From: Hirudinaria manillensis | Taxonomy: Eukaryota > Annelida > Clitellata > Hirudinida > Hirudinidae | Length of the DNA stretch: 64,000 bases | NCBI GenBank assembly: GCA_034509925.1 | Contig: CM067526.1 | Coordinates: forward strand, 9,196,244-9,260,243 | Direction: 5' to 3' | Shown: in pieces, positions 52,301-63,600 of the stretch | Position numbering within the stretch: the first letter of the stretch is position 1 | Layout of the letters: each line of letters begins with the position of its first letter | Notes under the pieces: model-generated | Told to the model about the DNA's origin: nothing | The model's database searches: none | What the model saw: the letters and a program-made list of their open reading frames with translations, nothing else | Translations under genes and position numbers: made by a program

Positions 52301-53098
52301 CATGAATTGATTTAAACATATTTTAACTTTCTTTGACACTCTCTGACTAAAAAGCAGATAAGAAAATCTTGTTCCTTTATCATTGTTGTAATTGTTATGA
52401 TTATATATGATTGATTAATTATATAATTACTCATTATTACTAACTTTTTAGTTTATTTGATAGTGTCAAATACAAAAGTAATTTTTAAATTATCTTTTAT
52501 TAGAGTTTACCCTTGGAATGCCTAAAAGTGACTTGCAAGAAAAGGATGTTCCAACTCCTACCCCAAGTTTAAATGGGACTTAACTTTCATAATAATAGAG
52601 GAAGATAATCTTTTGTAATTTAATTTAATCTAAATATTTCTGGTTATCTAAAAATATTTTAAAAAATTGTGTTACTAGATTTTTCTTTTTGCCCACCTGA
52701 AAGTGACTTGACTACAAAAGGTTCTGACTCGGTTCCAAGTAAAAATTTGAACTTGGTCATTGTGGTGCGTCATGTATCCTAATAGAATGAAAATGGACTT
52801 CTTAATCTGCCTTTTTGTCTTTATTATTTGAAACTACTGCTAAAACTGGCAAGTTGGCTTAGAAGATTGAATTCCTGTAGCAACAGTATTAAATATGTCA
52901 TGTTCTTGACCTAGCTTGCAAAGTGACACATGCCTATGATAAAAGGTGCTACATACATTAAAGTGCCCCTGATGCTTATGCTTAATACACATTGTAGGTA
53001 CACTTACAAATTATGATATATGGACCAAAATTATCTTTAATTTTTCAGGCTTCATATTCCAAGCATCAACTTTGATTATACATACAACTTACTTATAA
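49309..53098 (+). CDS. TRIM-like RING/B-box/coiled-coil protein with tandem short C-terminal exons
   Basis: Exon 1 (49309-50254) encodes a C3HC4 RING (CDVCLENVCQGHKLQCGHLC, then CIKCIEES and CPRCFKS), a first B-box-like segment (CSICMHKKVVTFCEDC, then CLKC), a second (YCDDCKEVISLRVYASQHKK) and a coiled coil (about residues 165-270). It ends in phase 1. It is followed by phase 1-1 exons 50754-50825, 52054-52113, 52217-52279, 52504-52566 and 52679-52738, and a possible last exon 53049-53098 with TAA. Exons 3-6 encode related 20-21-residue repeats of the form GFSFGLSKGDVSER. RING plus B-box proteins usually act as E3 ubiquitin ligases. The substrate-binding end (no NHL, SPRY or FN3) is unusual. 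Exon 1 is firm; the splicing downstream is inferred. LINE copy D sits in the second intron. Confidence 0.72.
51050..51860 (-). mobile_element. R2-superfamily LINE, 5'-truncated copy D
   Basis: 51501-51850 (minus) encodes [20 protein letters not shown], then FPIEVGARGVVGKSTYAFL, the endonuclease core seen in copies C and E. 51050-51480 is 3' UTR with the paired arms TCCCTGTCGG and CCGACAGGGA (51194-51203, 51090-51099 on +). It is truncated within the endonuclease and lies in an intron of the TRIM-like gene. Confidence 0.85.
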
Positions 53099-53159
53099 AT
53101 TAGTTTGTTGTATTATATGAGACCATTTATGGGACTTGTATTATGTTGTTGGTCATGCA

Positions 53160-56100
53160 ACGTACTGGATGCAAGAAACTCCTTTGTTGGAGCGCCAGCA
53201 GGGAATCCTCAGAGGAGTGGCCCCTTCTTCAAGCGTTTCGGCCCTGATCTCCTTACGCTCTCGGGGGCTGGGCCGCACCCGATGATCAGTCGGGTATCCC
53301 TGCTGGGTCTTTAAGTCTTCGCCTTCCAGCCTAAATCACCTTTCCTCTCTCCGCCGAGTACCGGTGAAAACTGACAACCGGCTTCGGTCTTATAGAGGTA
53401 TGATACCTGCGCCGACCTTTCAGAAGGTTCTCGCTCCGGTGCGCCGACCTTTCAGAAGGCTTTCGCCGACCTGGTTGAGGGAGGTTACCTGGTCGTACTT
53501 CTCAGCCTCGCTATTGGCTGTCTCTTTTTTGCCACAGCCACTGTGAAGCAGTTTCGGCCGCCTCCGACAGTTTTTCCATTGTGGCACTCCTGTCCTTGCT
53601 GGGCAGTCCAATCTCCCCGAGGAAGTTGTAGCTGGATCTGCCCACCAAACCACGTGCACCCACCTCTATGGCGAAGAGGTACACTTTATATCCCCGGTCG
53701 GTCAGGTCCATCGAGAGCTCAGAGTATTTGTCTTCTTTGAGCACGTTGCTCTGCTCCATTCTGTCCTCCCAAGGGACTGTCAGCTCTACCATTACGATGG
53801 TATCTGTCCTGACGGATGACATAACTGCGTCTGGTCTTCGCCCACTTTCACGCACGGCCTGGGGGTATTCTTTCATCCCCTCGATATCGGCGGCGATCCG
53901 CCAGTCGTTGGCACTTTCAAGGATGTTTTTCCTCGGCGTTTGACACCTATTTTTGGCGTACTGCGCCCTGCCCTCTCGCAAAAAATACGTTCTCTTTTGC
54001 GGAACCGATTCACGGGCGTTTGCCTTTGCACTGGCGGACTTCATTGCCTCCACCAACCACCTTCAGAAACCTGGTTGTGGCGCCAGGTGTACCGGCCTTT
54101 TGCCAGGGCGTACTTACAACCTGATAGGACGTGCCGAAGTGTCTGGGTCTCTCCGCACAGTTTGCATCCTGACTCTTCCACCAGACCCCATTTTCTTAGG
54201 TTGTCTTGAGAAGGGAGCTGATCGTAGAGGGATCTGATCACAAACGCCAATTTGAGCGGCGGCATTCTCCATATGTCGTTCCATGAGAGTGATCTCTGCA
54301 GAGCTTGATCCCATGTTGTCCACTGCCCTTGTTGGGCCTGCTGAACTGCTTTTGTGATCCTGGAATTCTCGATCTCTTTCCTTCTCTCTTGGATGATGAG
54401 CGTCTGTCTTTGGGCGGCGCTAACTTGGGACAACCTGGCGAAGTGACTCCATCCGACCCCATGTCGGTCGTTTTGGATGGGACCGCGTATCTCTTCGAAG
54501 GCCAGCACTTCCAACGACCTTTCGATCTCCTCCTGGGCATTAAACTTTCTTCCTGATCTGAGTGCCGGCCTCGTTCCACTTATTGTGTCGTCCATGGAGC
54601 TATTTATCATGAGCTGTGTTCTTATCTTGCTAACTCTGAACTCTTCCGCAACGGACCTGAACGGCAGCCTGAGTTTGGCACTTTTGCTGTAGAGGGCAAT
54701 TGAGGAAAGTCCTGGAGGCAGGCCCAACCACTTCCTGGTAAACCGATTGATGCACCTCTCCAGTGCCTCCACAGAGGTCAGGCTGAATTCGTAGATTGTC
54801 AGCGGCCACAACAATCTTGGGAGGATCACGAACTGTACCAACCACACCTTGAATTTTCCGGGAAGCAACACACCGTCGATCACCGCCATATTCTCCTTTA
54901 GCATTTCCCCAACCGCGGCCACCTGCTTTCCGTCCCTGAGGGTTTTGATCAAAAACTCTGCCCAAGCTTTTAACAGGTTCTTCCTCAACGGTTGGAATTC
55001 TTTGCCCCGCGACTTGGAAGAAGATATCGCTGCGGACTTTCCCTTTGGTCAAGGCTAGACTTCTGGACTTGGTGGGCTTGAAGGCCATTCTGCACCAATT
55101 CAACAAATTGTTCAGTTTATCCAGACTTTCTTGAAACTGTCCGTTTCCTGTTCATGACCAGGGTTGTAATCATCCATAAACGCCTTAATTGAGGACGTAC
55201 AGAAACTTCGGCCGATGTGTACCCTGGAGATTTGGGGCCCCTGCTGCATTTAACAAGATCTGCATTGCCAGCACAAAAGACACGGGGAGATGGCACAGCC
55301 CATAGCAATTCCGACCTGGAGCGGAATCCACCTTGTCGTATAAACCGCCGTCGAAAACCTCATGAAAAACCCCTTGAAGTAGTCTTGGATTGTGGAGATT
55401 ATGGCTCTTGGTACGTGATGGTCTTCTAACGTCTTCCATAGGAGCTGATGCGGTACTGATCCGTACGCATTGGCAAGGTCGAGCCAAACGACATTCAGGT
55501 TCAAGTGGTTCCTTTTTGCTTGCTGGATTGATTCCCAGATCATGGTGGTGTGCTCTATGCATCCCGGAATTCCTGGAACTCCTCCTTTTTGCACTGTTGT
55601 GTCTATGTACTGGTTGGTCATCACATACTTGGTGAGCCTTGATGCCATGATTGTGAAGAAGACCTTTCCTTCCACGTTGAGCAGCGAGATCGGCCTGAAC
55701 TGGCTCAGGTTCTGGGAGTCCTTTTCCTTGGGTATGTACACTCCTTCTGCTCGTTTCCACTCCTCATCAACTCCTCCGGATTTCCAGGCTGCTTCGATGA
55801 GGCCGTGCAAAATTTTTAGAATCCTTGGGCACCTCTTGTAGACGAGGTATGGGATTCCATTAGGTCCCGGCGCCGATTTGTTCCTGGCCTTCTTGATCAC
55901 ACCTTTGATCTCCTCGTAGGATGGTGCCGCCAGGTCAAAGGAGCTGGTCGGTAGAGGAATTGTCGGGATGTCCTCTCTCGCGGCCAGTGGGACGTTGCGG
56001 AGAATGTCGCTATATGTCTTGGACAGGTGCTCCTCCAGCTCTGACTGCTCCACCTGTAGCACGCCTGATTTGGGGGGCTCCAGCAGTGCCTTTCCGAAAC

Positions 56101-56215
56101 CGTACGGATCCCTGAAGAAATTCTGTCGCGCACGTCTTCTCTCGTATTTCTTGAGTCTCAGCTTCTCTGCTCGGCGTAGATCGCTGGTGCGCTTTTTGAT
56201 GTCGTTAATTGTTGA
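53160..56215 (-). mobile_element. R2-superfamily LINE, most complete copy (E)
   Basis: Minus-strand order: a basic N-terminal piece (RRAEKLRLKKYERRRARQNF, about 56150); reverse transcriptase 55250-56062 (ARNKSAPGPNGIPYLVYKRC, RPISLLNVEGK, VVWLDLANAYGSVPHQLLW); the FMDD active-site box near 55172-55183 in a shifted frame; a thumb and linker 54041-54988; a zinc knuckle CKLCGETQTLRHVLSGC; and a restriction-like endonuclease 53511-54056 ([33 protein letters not shown]). The 3' UTR runs to about 53165 with the paired arms 53195-53204 and 53297-53306. An RT followed by a C-terminal PD-(D/E)XK nuclease is the layout of R2, NeSL and Hero-type LINEs. Several frameshifts make this copy inactive. Confidence 0.88.
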
Positions 56216-57855
56216 GTAACTTACAAAGCAAAATTTCTATTCATTCAGGGTTATGGTTTGATTTGTTATATAGTTAAAACAACAATTGAGTAAGTGGAAC
56301 GAATGTTTTATGATATAGCCTAAGGCTTTAGGCTTTTGCTAACTATAAAGTTGAGCTGTGTCTGCAATTTCCTTTTGAAAGCTGTGTATTAAGGGACCAT
56401 CCAGGAACCAAATCATTGCCATTTAATATTTGGATGTTTCTAGCTTCGTTTATTATGTTTATTTGTATACCAATTAATCGTGATTTGTTTTTAAGGAACA
56501 AATCTCAACAAAGGCAGTTCAGGAGGACACCGACAAACGAGAAGAAGATTAATTCGGAGAAATTAGATTGGAGCAACATTCACAATTTTATTGTTTACAG
56601 CTTTGAGTCTTGTTTAAATTAAATTCTTCATTGTCAAATGCTGTTTGAGAAAGGTTATGTGCAAAACGGGCATTCCATAAAGTACGTCGCGCCCGAAAAA
56701 TTGACGGGAGGCGTGAACTTGTGTGTGGCGTCCCACAAAATGAAAAGGTTTTTGTTTGGCTCCAAATGTGTGCAATTGCAAAATATGTTACCAAAATTAT
56801 ATAAAATTAAATATCCTACAATATCTCTTTATTATATAAGTATGTGATATGTGGTATTTATAAAAATGTTATAATTTATATTAAGTAATTCCAAATTTTT
56901 AGTTCGGACACACTTTTAGAAGGGGGGATTCTGAGATTTGTGGCAAGAGTGTGAGAGGGTTAATCCTTGGAAGCCCTAAGTTTCTTCCTGATTCAGCCAA
57001 GGGGTACGAGTGAACCACAACACATTTATTGTTACTGAGCGTCAACCAAAAGTTTCTTATTGAAACTAATCTGCACAGGTTCAGATAATATAAAAACCTA
57101 AGAAATGGGCGCTGGCGGGCCGGCGTTCAATGCTTCAAAGCGGGCCGTTATGTTCTCAACTCAGATTTGTGTATTCGATGTAATAAAATAATATTTCCTG
57201 CATAGCAAGAGATAACATCCTTAATCTTTGGAAACGTTTCTGAACAAAAGAATTTTTCCATGGAGTTTCAGTCATATTCAACGTTTACTTCACAAAACTA
57301 TCGAAATTTTATTGAGTAGAGACGAAATAATTGAGACTTTGAGCAATTACATGTTATGGTTATTCAGAAAATCAGATAAAAGTATAAAACAATGAATGCT
57401 GTGTTATTTTGCATTTTATAATAAAAATTCATAGATATATTAAACATGATTTTGCATATCAGACTTCTATATTTTGTGATATTTTATTAAGATCATATAT
57501 GGGATGGATGCATAATTCGAGCGGGCCGGTTTTTAAAATGGTAAGTGGCGGGCCGGGCTTGGACAAAAAAATTCGACATTTGCAGGTCTTTAATCTACAA
57601 ACAAGCAATTTCTGGAAGGAGTAATGCTATGCCGGAGAGTTTTACCACTCTTTGAAATAAACGACTGCCGATATTTTGTGCAAAGTTAACTATAATTCAA
57701 GTTTCTTCAATATTAAAAAAAGTCCTTTTCTCTTTATCAACAATTGTAATCATGGGAATTTTGCTCGTTTGAATTTCCCACGCGCTATCATCACTACTGA
57801 CCAGAGAGAAAGTTCTAGCAATATTATTTTTCAATAAACGAAAATTTACGCAAAA
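56216..57855. other. Region between the two head-to-head LINE copies
   Basis: 56416-56622 and 56638-56847 are two short open frames (starting MPFNIWMFLASFIMF, and MLFEKGYVQNGHSIKYVAPE) with no family I recognise; the first has one hydrophobic stretch. 57100-57160 and 57520-57565 are rich in GCGGGCCGG, as in hAT element ends, so a decayed hAT copy is likely there. Confidence 0.45.
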
Positions 57856-57859
57856 TTAG

Positions 57860-59190
57860 TCTGAAGATCCACCGATCCAAGACAAATTGCGGGTGCAAGG
57901 CACAGAGACAGCGTACTACCGCGAAGGTGCGGGTAGATAAAACGCCGGACGACACCGGACCGGAGTCACACCACAGTTCCGTGTGTGTCCGAGTCTCATG
58001 CCCAGGACAAGACCCCCCGAGAGCTAGGATCAGGTTCCCTCGAGGAAGCGATAAGGAAAGCTGGTCAGTACTGGATGAGGAGCTGAAGCGAGGGCTGAAG
58101 AAAGTCATGAAGGATGGATCAGTGAAGTCCTTCAGCGACTTCATTTAAGACAAATGTGTCGGAAAGTTTGGGGTCATCCCTGCAAAGGAACCTCAGAAGG
58201 TGTATGAATCCAGGCGACAGCGCGACATTAACCGCCTAAAGGGCGAGAAAAAGGCGCTCCGCCGGCGGTGGAAAGTGGCCAACGAAGATGAGAGAGAAGG
58301 ACTCTCCGTCCTATGGGAGGACGTTAAAAGACGTGTGAGGGACTTGCGCGGAGCTGAAAGAGCGCGGAAGAGGAAATACGAGAGGAGGAAAGCTATGAGA
58401 AGCTTCTTCAGCGATCCCTATAAGTATGGGAGATAGCTGTTAGATCCTCCAAAATCTGGTGTGCTTAGTGTAGAGCAAGAAAAACTGGAGGAACACTTAG
58501 TCAGAACCTATTCGTGACTTTCTACGACACGAGGCTCTTCAGGAAAGGCTGGACATTCCGGCGGTGCCGCTGCCAGTCAGCCCCTTTTGTATGGCGTTTC
58601 CTTCACTCGAGGAGGTGAGAAGAGTCGTTAGAAAAGCGAGAAACCGCTCAGCGCCAGGACCCAATGGAGTTCCATATCTCCTGTATAAGAGATGCCCCAG
58701 GACACTGTATCTGCTGTATTCCCTCTTCGAGGGGGCGTGGTCTTCCGCCACGATCCACGATGAATGGAAAAATGCAGAGGGTGTCTACATTCCAAAGGAG
58801 AAAGACTCCAGGGATCTGAATCAATTTAGACCCATATCACTGCTGAATGTAGAGGGGAAGATATTCTTCTCCATAATGGCATCGAGGCTCACAGAGTTTG
58901 TGATGGCTAACCATTACGTTAACATATCTGTCCACAAGGGAGGAGTTCCAGGTGTACCAGGTTGCATCGAACACACCTCCATGATATGGGAGGCGATTCA
59001 GAGGGCCAGGAGGGGCCGGTTGAGTCTGTACGTAGTGTGGCTGGACCTAGCAAACGTATATGGGTCGGTGCCGCATCAACTCCTGTGGAAAACGTTGGAG
59101 GCACACCATGTGCCTCAGCCCGTTATTCATATCCTTCAGGAATATTTAACGGGTTCATGATGCGTTTCTCCACCCGAGCGTATACGACTT
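57860..59190 (+). mobile_element. R2-superfamily LINE, 5' half (copy F)
   Basis: 57927-58148 encodes an N-terminal segment (SWSVLDEELKRGLKKVM). 58200-58436 encodes a basic helical piece (LRGAERARKRKYERRKAMRS). 58564-59160 encodes the RT front half (ARNRSAPGPNGVPYLLYKRC, RPISLLNVEGKIFFSIMASR, VVWLDLANVYGSVPHQLLW). It ends at about 59190 before the active-site box. It is the same family as copy E in the opposite orientation, and it supplies the 5' region that copy E lacks. Stops and shifts separate the pieces. Confidence 0.83.
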
Positions 59191-59194
59191 GATG

Positions 59195-60676
59195 GGTTCC
59201 TCTGGATCCACTTTGTGGACCATTTAAATCAATGGTTCTTAACCTTTATGGTGTGCGACACACCTGGACCCCCCCCCCCAAAAAAAAAATGTCGACATAC
59301 CCCTTTCCCATCTGAAATCAATATTTTAACACTTTTGTGTTTATTTAATTTAATGGAATATGCGTTAACCCTCCCGCAAAAGTCTACTTTTCCCCCCAAA
59401 CATATTCATTAATAATTCAAATAATGACAAACAAACAAACAAATCAATTATCAATGAGATTTATGTTGCTGATTTTCTTTGCGAATTTCGTCAGATCACA
59501 GTTTGTCAGAGCGATGCGCGAAGCGAGCTAGGTACGCGCGAGGGATATGTGTGTACTTTTACTTTGTAACTTTGTAACGCTTTATGGCGGAAAAATAACG
59601 AAGTAAAAGTATATAAAAAAAAAATTGTAGTTAGTCACAAGTAAAAGTAGTGATTTTTTCGTACTTCATTACAAGCAATAAATACGACAGTAGTATTTAA
59701 TTATTGCATCGCGTTACTTTACTTTGTCACTTAGCAACACTCTGTAAATATTCAATTTAAAAGTTGAATATCCCATTCCCAGTTGTTCCTAAGATCCGAC
59801 ACTTGCACCTCATGTACTCACTTCATAAAATTGACTTCCCTTCCTCTTAAAGCTGGATATGTCCGTGGTCTCGCTTTGAGAATGATTGAATAAATATTCT
59901 TAATCATTTTTATAATTTTCCTCGTTTCGGTACAGAGACTTTTACTTCATTATTTCTAAAAGATAAAACACAATTATTTTAAAACCATCGCTTAATAATA
60001 GATTTCAAGGCATTTGAATTGGTTTGAACGGGAATTTTGTTTTAAACTCAATAGCATTGTGATTTTTGTTCTTTAAAATTTGAAAAATTAGTATTAACAT
60101 TTAAGAAAATCATTTTAAAAAGATTGACATGCGCTATCACATTCAAAATTATTTGATTATTGATTTGCCGCGGTACTTTTCAATGTTGTGATTTCGTTGC
60201 ACTGGGGAGTACTTTTGAATACTTGTCGAAGTATTTTTTCACGAATCACTTATTTAGATAAAAATTTTGTGCTTTTATTGCCTCGTTTCGTGACACATTG
60301 ATAGTTTTTTGGGTTACATTTGAGATCTCATTATCGTCCGTTTGACAGCTCGTTTCCACTGAGCATTGGATCAGCACAAGATTCATATTTTGTAAAGTTA
60401 TTTTAAAGTCATCACTTAGTGAATATTAGACAACGCGAATGGTTAGTTTTGACTTGTGGTGATTAGAAATTTGGGTGCCTTCTCAGGATATCTCCGTTGT
60501 AAAAGCTCATACAGTAGTCATTCTAATTTTCATAAGTCGATTAAAAGTTGTTTAAAGGAATTGTTAATTTTTCATTTTAGTTCTTGCGTGACAAATATAA
60601 GCTGTTTTTGTTCTGAATTTTATTTATGGTTTATATTTAAACCAATTTATTAAATTGTCACCCATTTTGAAAGAAA
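59195..60676. mobile_element. Intergenic region with hAT terminal sequences
   Basis: 59233-59275 (ATGGTTCTTAACCTTTATGG) resembles a hAT end and is followed by a C10/A10 run. 59570-59745, read on the minus strand, begins AGAGTGTTGCTAAGTGAC and has GTAAAGTAACGCGATGC, typical of another hAT type. No transposase is seen. 59760-60676 is AT-rich and should include the NUP93 promoter. Confidence 0.45.
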
Positions 60677-63600
60677 ATGGCATCAGGGTTTGATGATCTG
60701 CTACACCGGGCACATCAGATGACAGCGGATATGGCTGTGGGTTCAGAACTTCCAAGAGTGGAAAGAACTCTTGTCCAAATAAAAGATGCTGCAAATAAAA
60801 TGGCTTATAAGAGCCCATCCATAGTAGGAGATGGAGCAGATGTGAAAGCGTTAGTTATTTTGCAAACCTTAGTTACTTTTGGACATTCCTACTATCAACG
60901 TCTTAAATCACTTGTATTATTTGGAATACCTAAGTAATAAAAAAAATACTCTTGTTGTATTGATAACTTCATTATTTTGTTTGTCAAATGCCTGCTACAT
61001 TATTATGCATTGCTTTGCAACTTTTTGTTTTATAGTTCTCTTCTCCTTGGTTCAAGAGGATACGACATGACAAAAGTGTCCCAAAAGCTTGAAAGTCTGA
61101 ATCGTGCCAAGACCTTTGAACCTTTAGAACCCATCAGGGACATTGATATTCAGGCAAGATTAATTGTCTCAATTAATTAACATTTATTTTAATAACATGA
61201 AGAAAGTCTGCATTAATTGCATCAGATCAAGAAGTAATATTTTGAATTTACAGGCTTTCCTCAGAAATGAACACGAGAATGCAATGTTAGCAGCGGCCGA
61301 ACACACAAGAAATTCTGTCAGTGGATTTACAATGATTAATGAAAATAAGATTAATGAAGCCATTTTTTGATAAGGCCTGATGTCTCATTGTATTTGTTTG
61401 TGGCTTGTAGACTTTTGAGGAAGCCTCTCAGGTTTACATGGAGTCATTAGAATGTGGATGGGAAAAAGAGAAACAGAAAGTCCTTAACTCGCTCATTGAG
61501 ATGGGAGATGCCAGCTTTGAATTTGAACACGATCAGGTTGTTTGTTAGACTTGACGAGTATAATGGGATTAATATAATCTTTAATATATGCTTACAGAGT
61601 GCTTTCATGGATGAGTCAGTTATGTTCAGTGGATGTGAAAGCAAGCTGGTTGGACCAACATGCATAGGTTCTCCTTTAGGATATGAGGACATTGTGGGTT
61701 TTGATAATGACGATTATGTTAACAGGACATAAATTTTAGAATAGAAATGATACTTTTGACTTTTAGGTAATTCAATACAATAATTTGGTTATCAATGGGG
61801 GAGCTAGAGGCAACTTTTCATCCATGTTTGTAGATCTTTCCAAGAAACATGATGATCAGGTTATTGATGTTGTTTGTCTCTTATTTAATTATTTATGTCA
61901 CATTTTAAGTCTATTGTGCCTAACAATTGCTAATTATTTGTTGAAATCTGTTCCATTAACATGCATTAGACATATTAATAGTGCTTTTAATTGATGTGAA
62001 TTAGGTAATGTTGGATCTCTGGCTCATGATTCAAACTCTAGTGGACTCGTGTGAACCCATCAGAGCATCCACTTCTCTGAGGACTTCAGCATCTTATCAA
62101 TCATCACTTGTTTCTGGAGCAATATCATACCTTGAGAAAAGGTTTGAGAGCCATCATTATGTTATTCCTTATTGTGCAATAATGACAATATACCTTATGA
62201 TTTTAGCTTCCTGAAATATATAGAGAAGATGGTCTCTTGCAATCTGCACCAAGCACAGAGAGGTGGTATCCCTGGCACTTACAATCTTATTAGAAGCTAC
62301 TTCAACATCAGATCACCACTTTCCCTAAACAATGCTGAGGTTTGTTAAAATATAATTAAAATGACTCTAACTGAAATGTATTTTGTGACTTTAATTATTG
62401 TAAGTATTTAAGCTAAAAAACTATTTTTTTATTATTCTTTTTGACGAAAGTTCACAATTTAATTGCTCAGGATGGCATGCTCGAAGGTCATCCGGTGTGG
62501 GCCGTAATTTATTTCTGCCTAAGGTGTGGTGATAAGGATGCCATATCCCAAGTTATTGAGAAGTCAAGGTACATCTAAATGCCATTGGATTGTTAGATTC
62601 AATTTTTGATTGAACCATCAATTTTTATTACAGGAAAATTATTGGAGACTTTGCAAACATTCTCACTGAATATTCAAGAAACAGAAAGTAGGCTTCTTAG
62701 GTTGAATCTATCAATTATGAATTACAATTGCACACTTTCTTTTTAACAGGTTGTCATCAAATTCAGAAAGGACTGTGAAACTTCAATATAGAAGGAATGT
62801 GTCATCATCTCTGGATCCATACAAAAGGTCGGCTTCCATGTTATCGGATCAAAACATTTAGTTTTAAATATAATGTAAATTTCAATCAGATAGTCAATCA
62901 AATGATGAACAATTGATAGGTTGTTTAGATAAATGCCTTAACATTAGTATTTTGTTTCCATCAGATTGGTTTATTGTTTGGTGGGTAAATGTGATCCCCA
63001 GGATGATCACCTTGAAGTTTCAACCACCACTGATGACTATTTGTGGGTCAAACTCTCTCAGCTTACCTGTGAATCGGAATATGATGCAGCAGAGCAGCTG
63101 ACACTCTCCAAATTTCAGCATCTCCTTCTTGATGATTTTGGTTTGAACTTCTTAAAATGATCATAAAAGCAGATTAATTAATACATTAATTTCATATTTC
63201 TTATGATAGGAGAATCTCATTTTGGAGCCAATCAGAAGCCTCTCCTGTACTTCAGGATTCTTGTCATGAGTGGTCAATTTGAATCTGCTATCGAGTTCTT
63301 GTCCAGATTTGAAGCCCACAAGAGTATTGCTGTCCATGTAGCACTGGTTCTTTATGAATCACATCTCCTCCTCCTTCCAGAGAATCCTCATGTACAACTA
63401 TGTTGGTATTGAACTTGGATTTAGTGTCTTTTGTTTTCAGTTAAAACATCAGTGACTGAGAAATTAGAATGATTTAAGTATAAAAATAATTTAAACAAAA
63501 ACTTATGAAAAGATTACATGTGGTTTAACATTAGTAACAAATCATTACATTAAAGAAAGAATAATACTGCATTTAATTAATCTTCATAAATGATTATTTT

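Noticed and set aside
53420..55760. Several 60-190-codon frames within LINE copy E on both strands
   Set aside because: They are out of frame with the RT and endonuclease pieces and result from the high GC content of the element.
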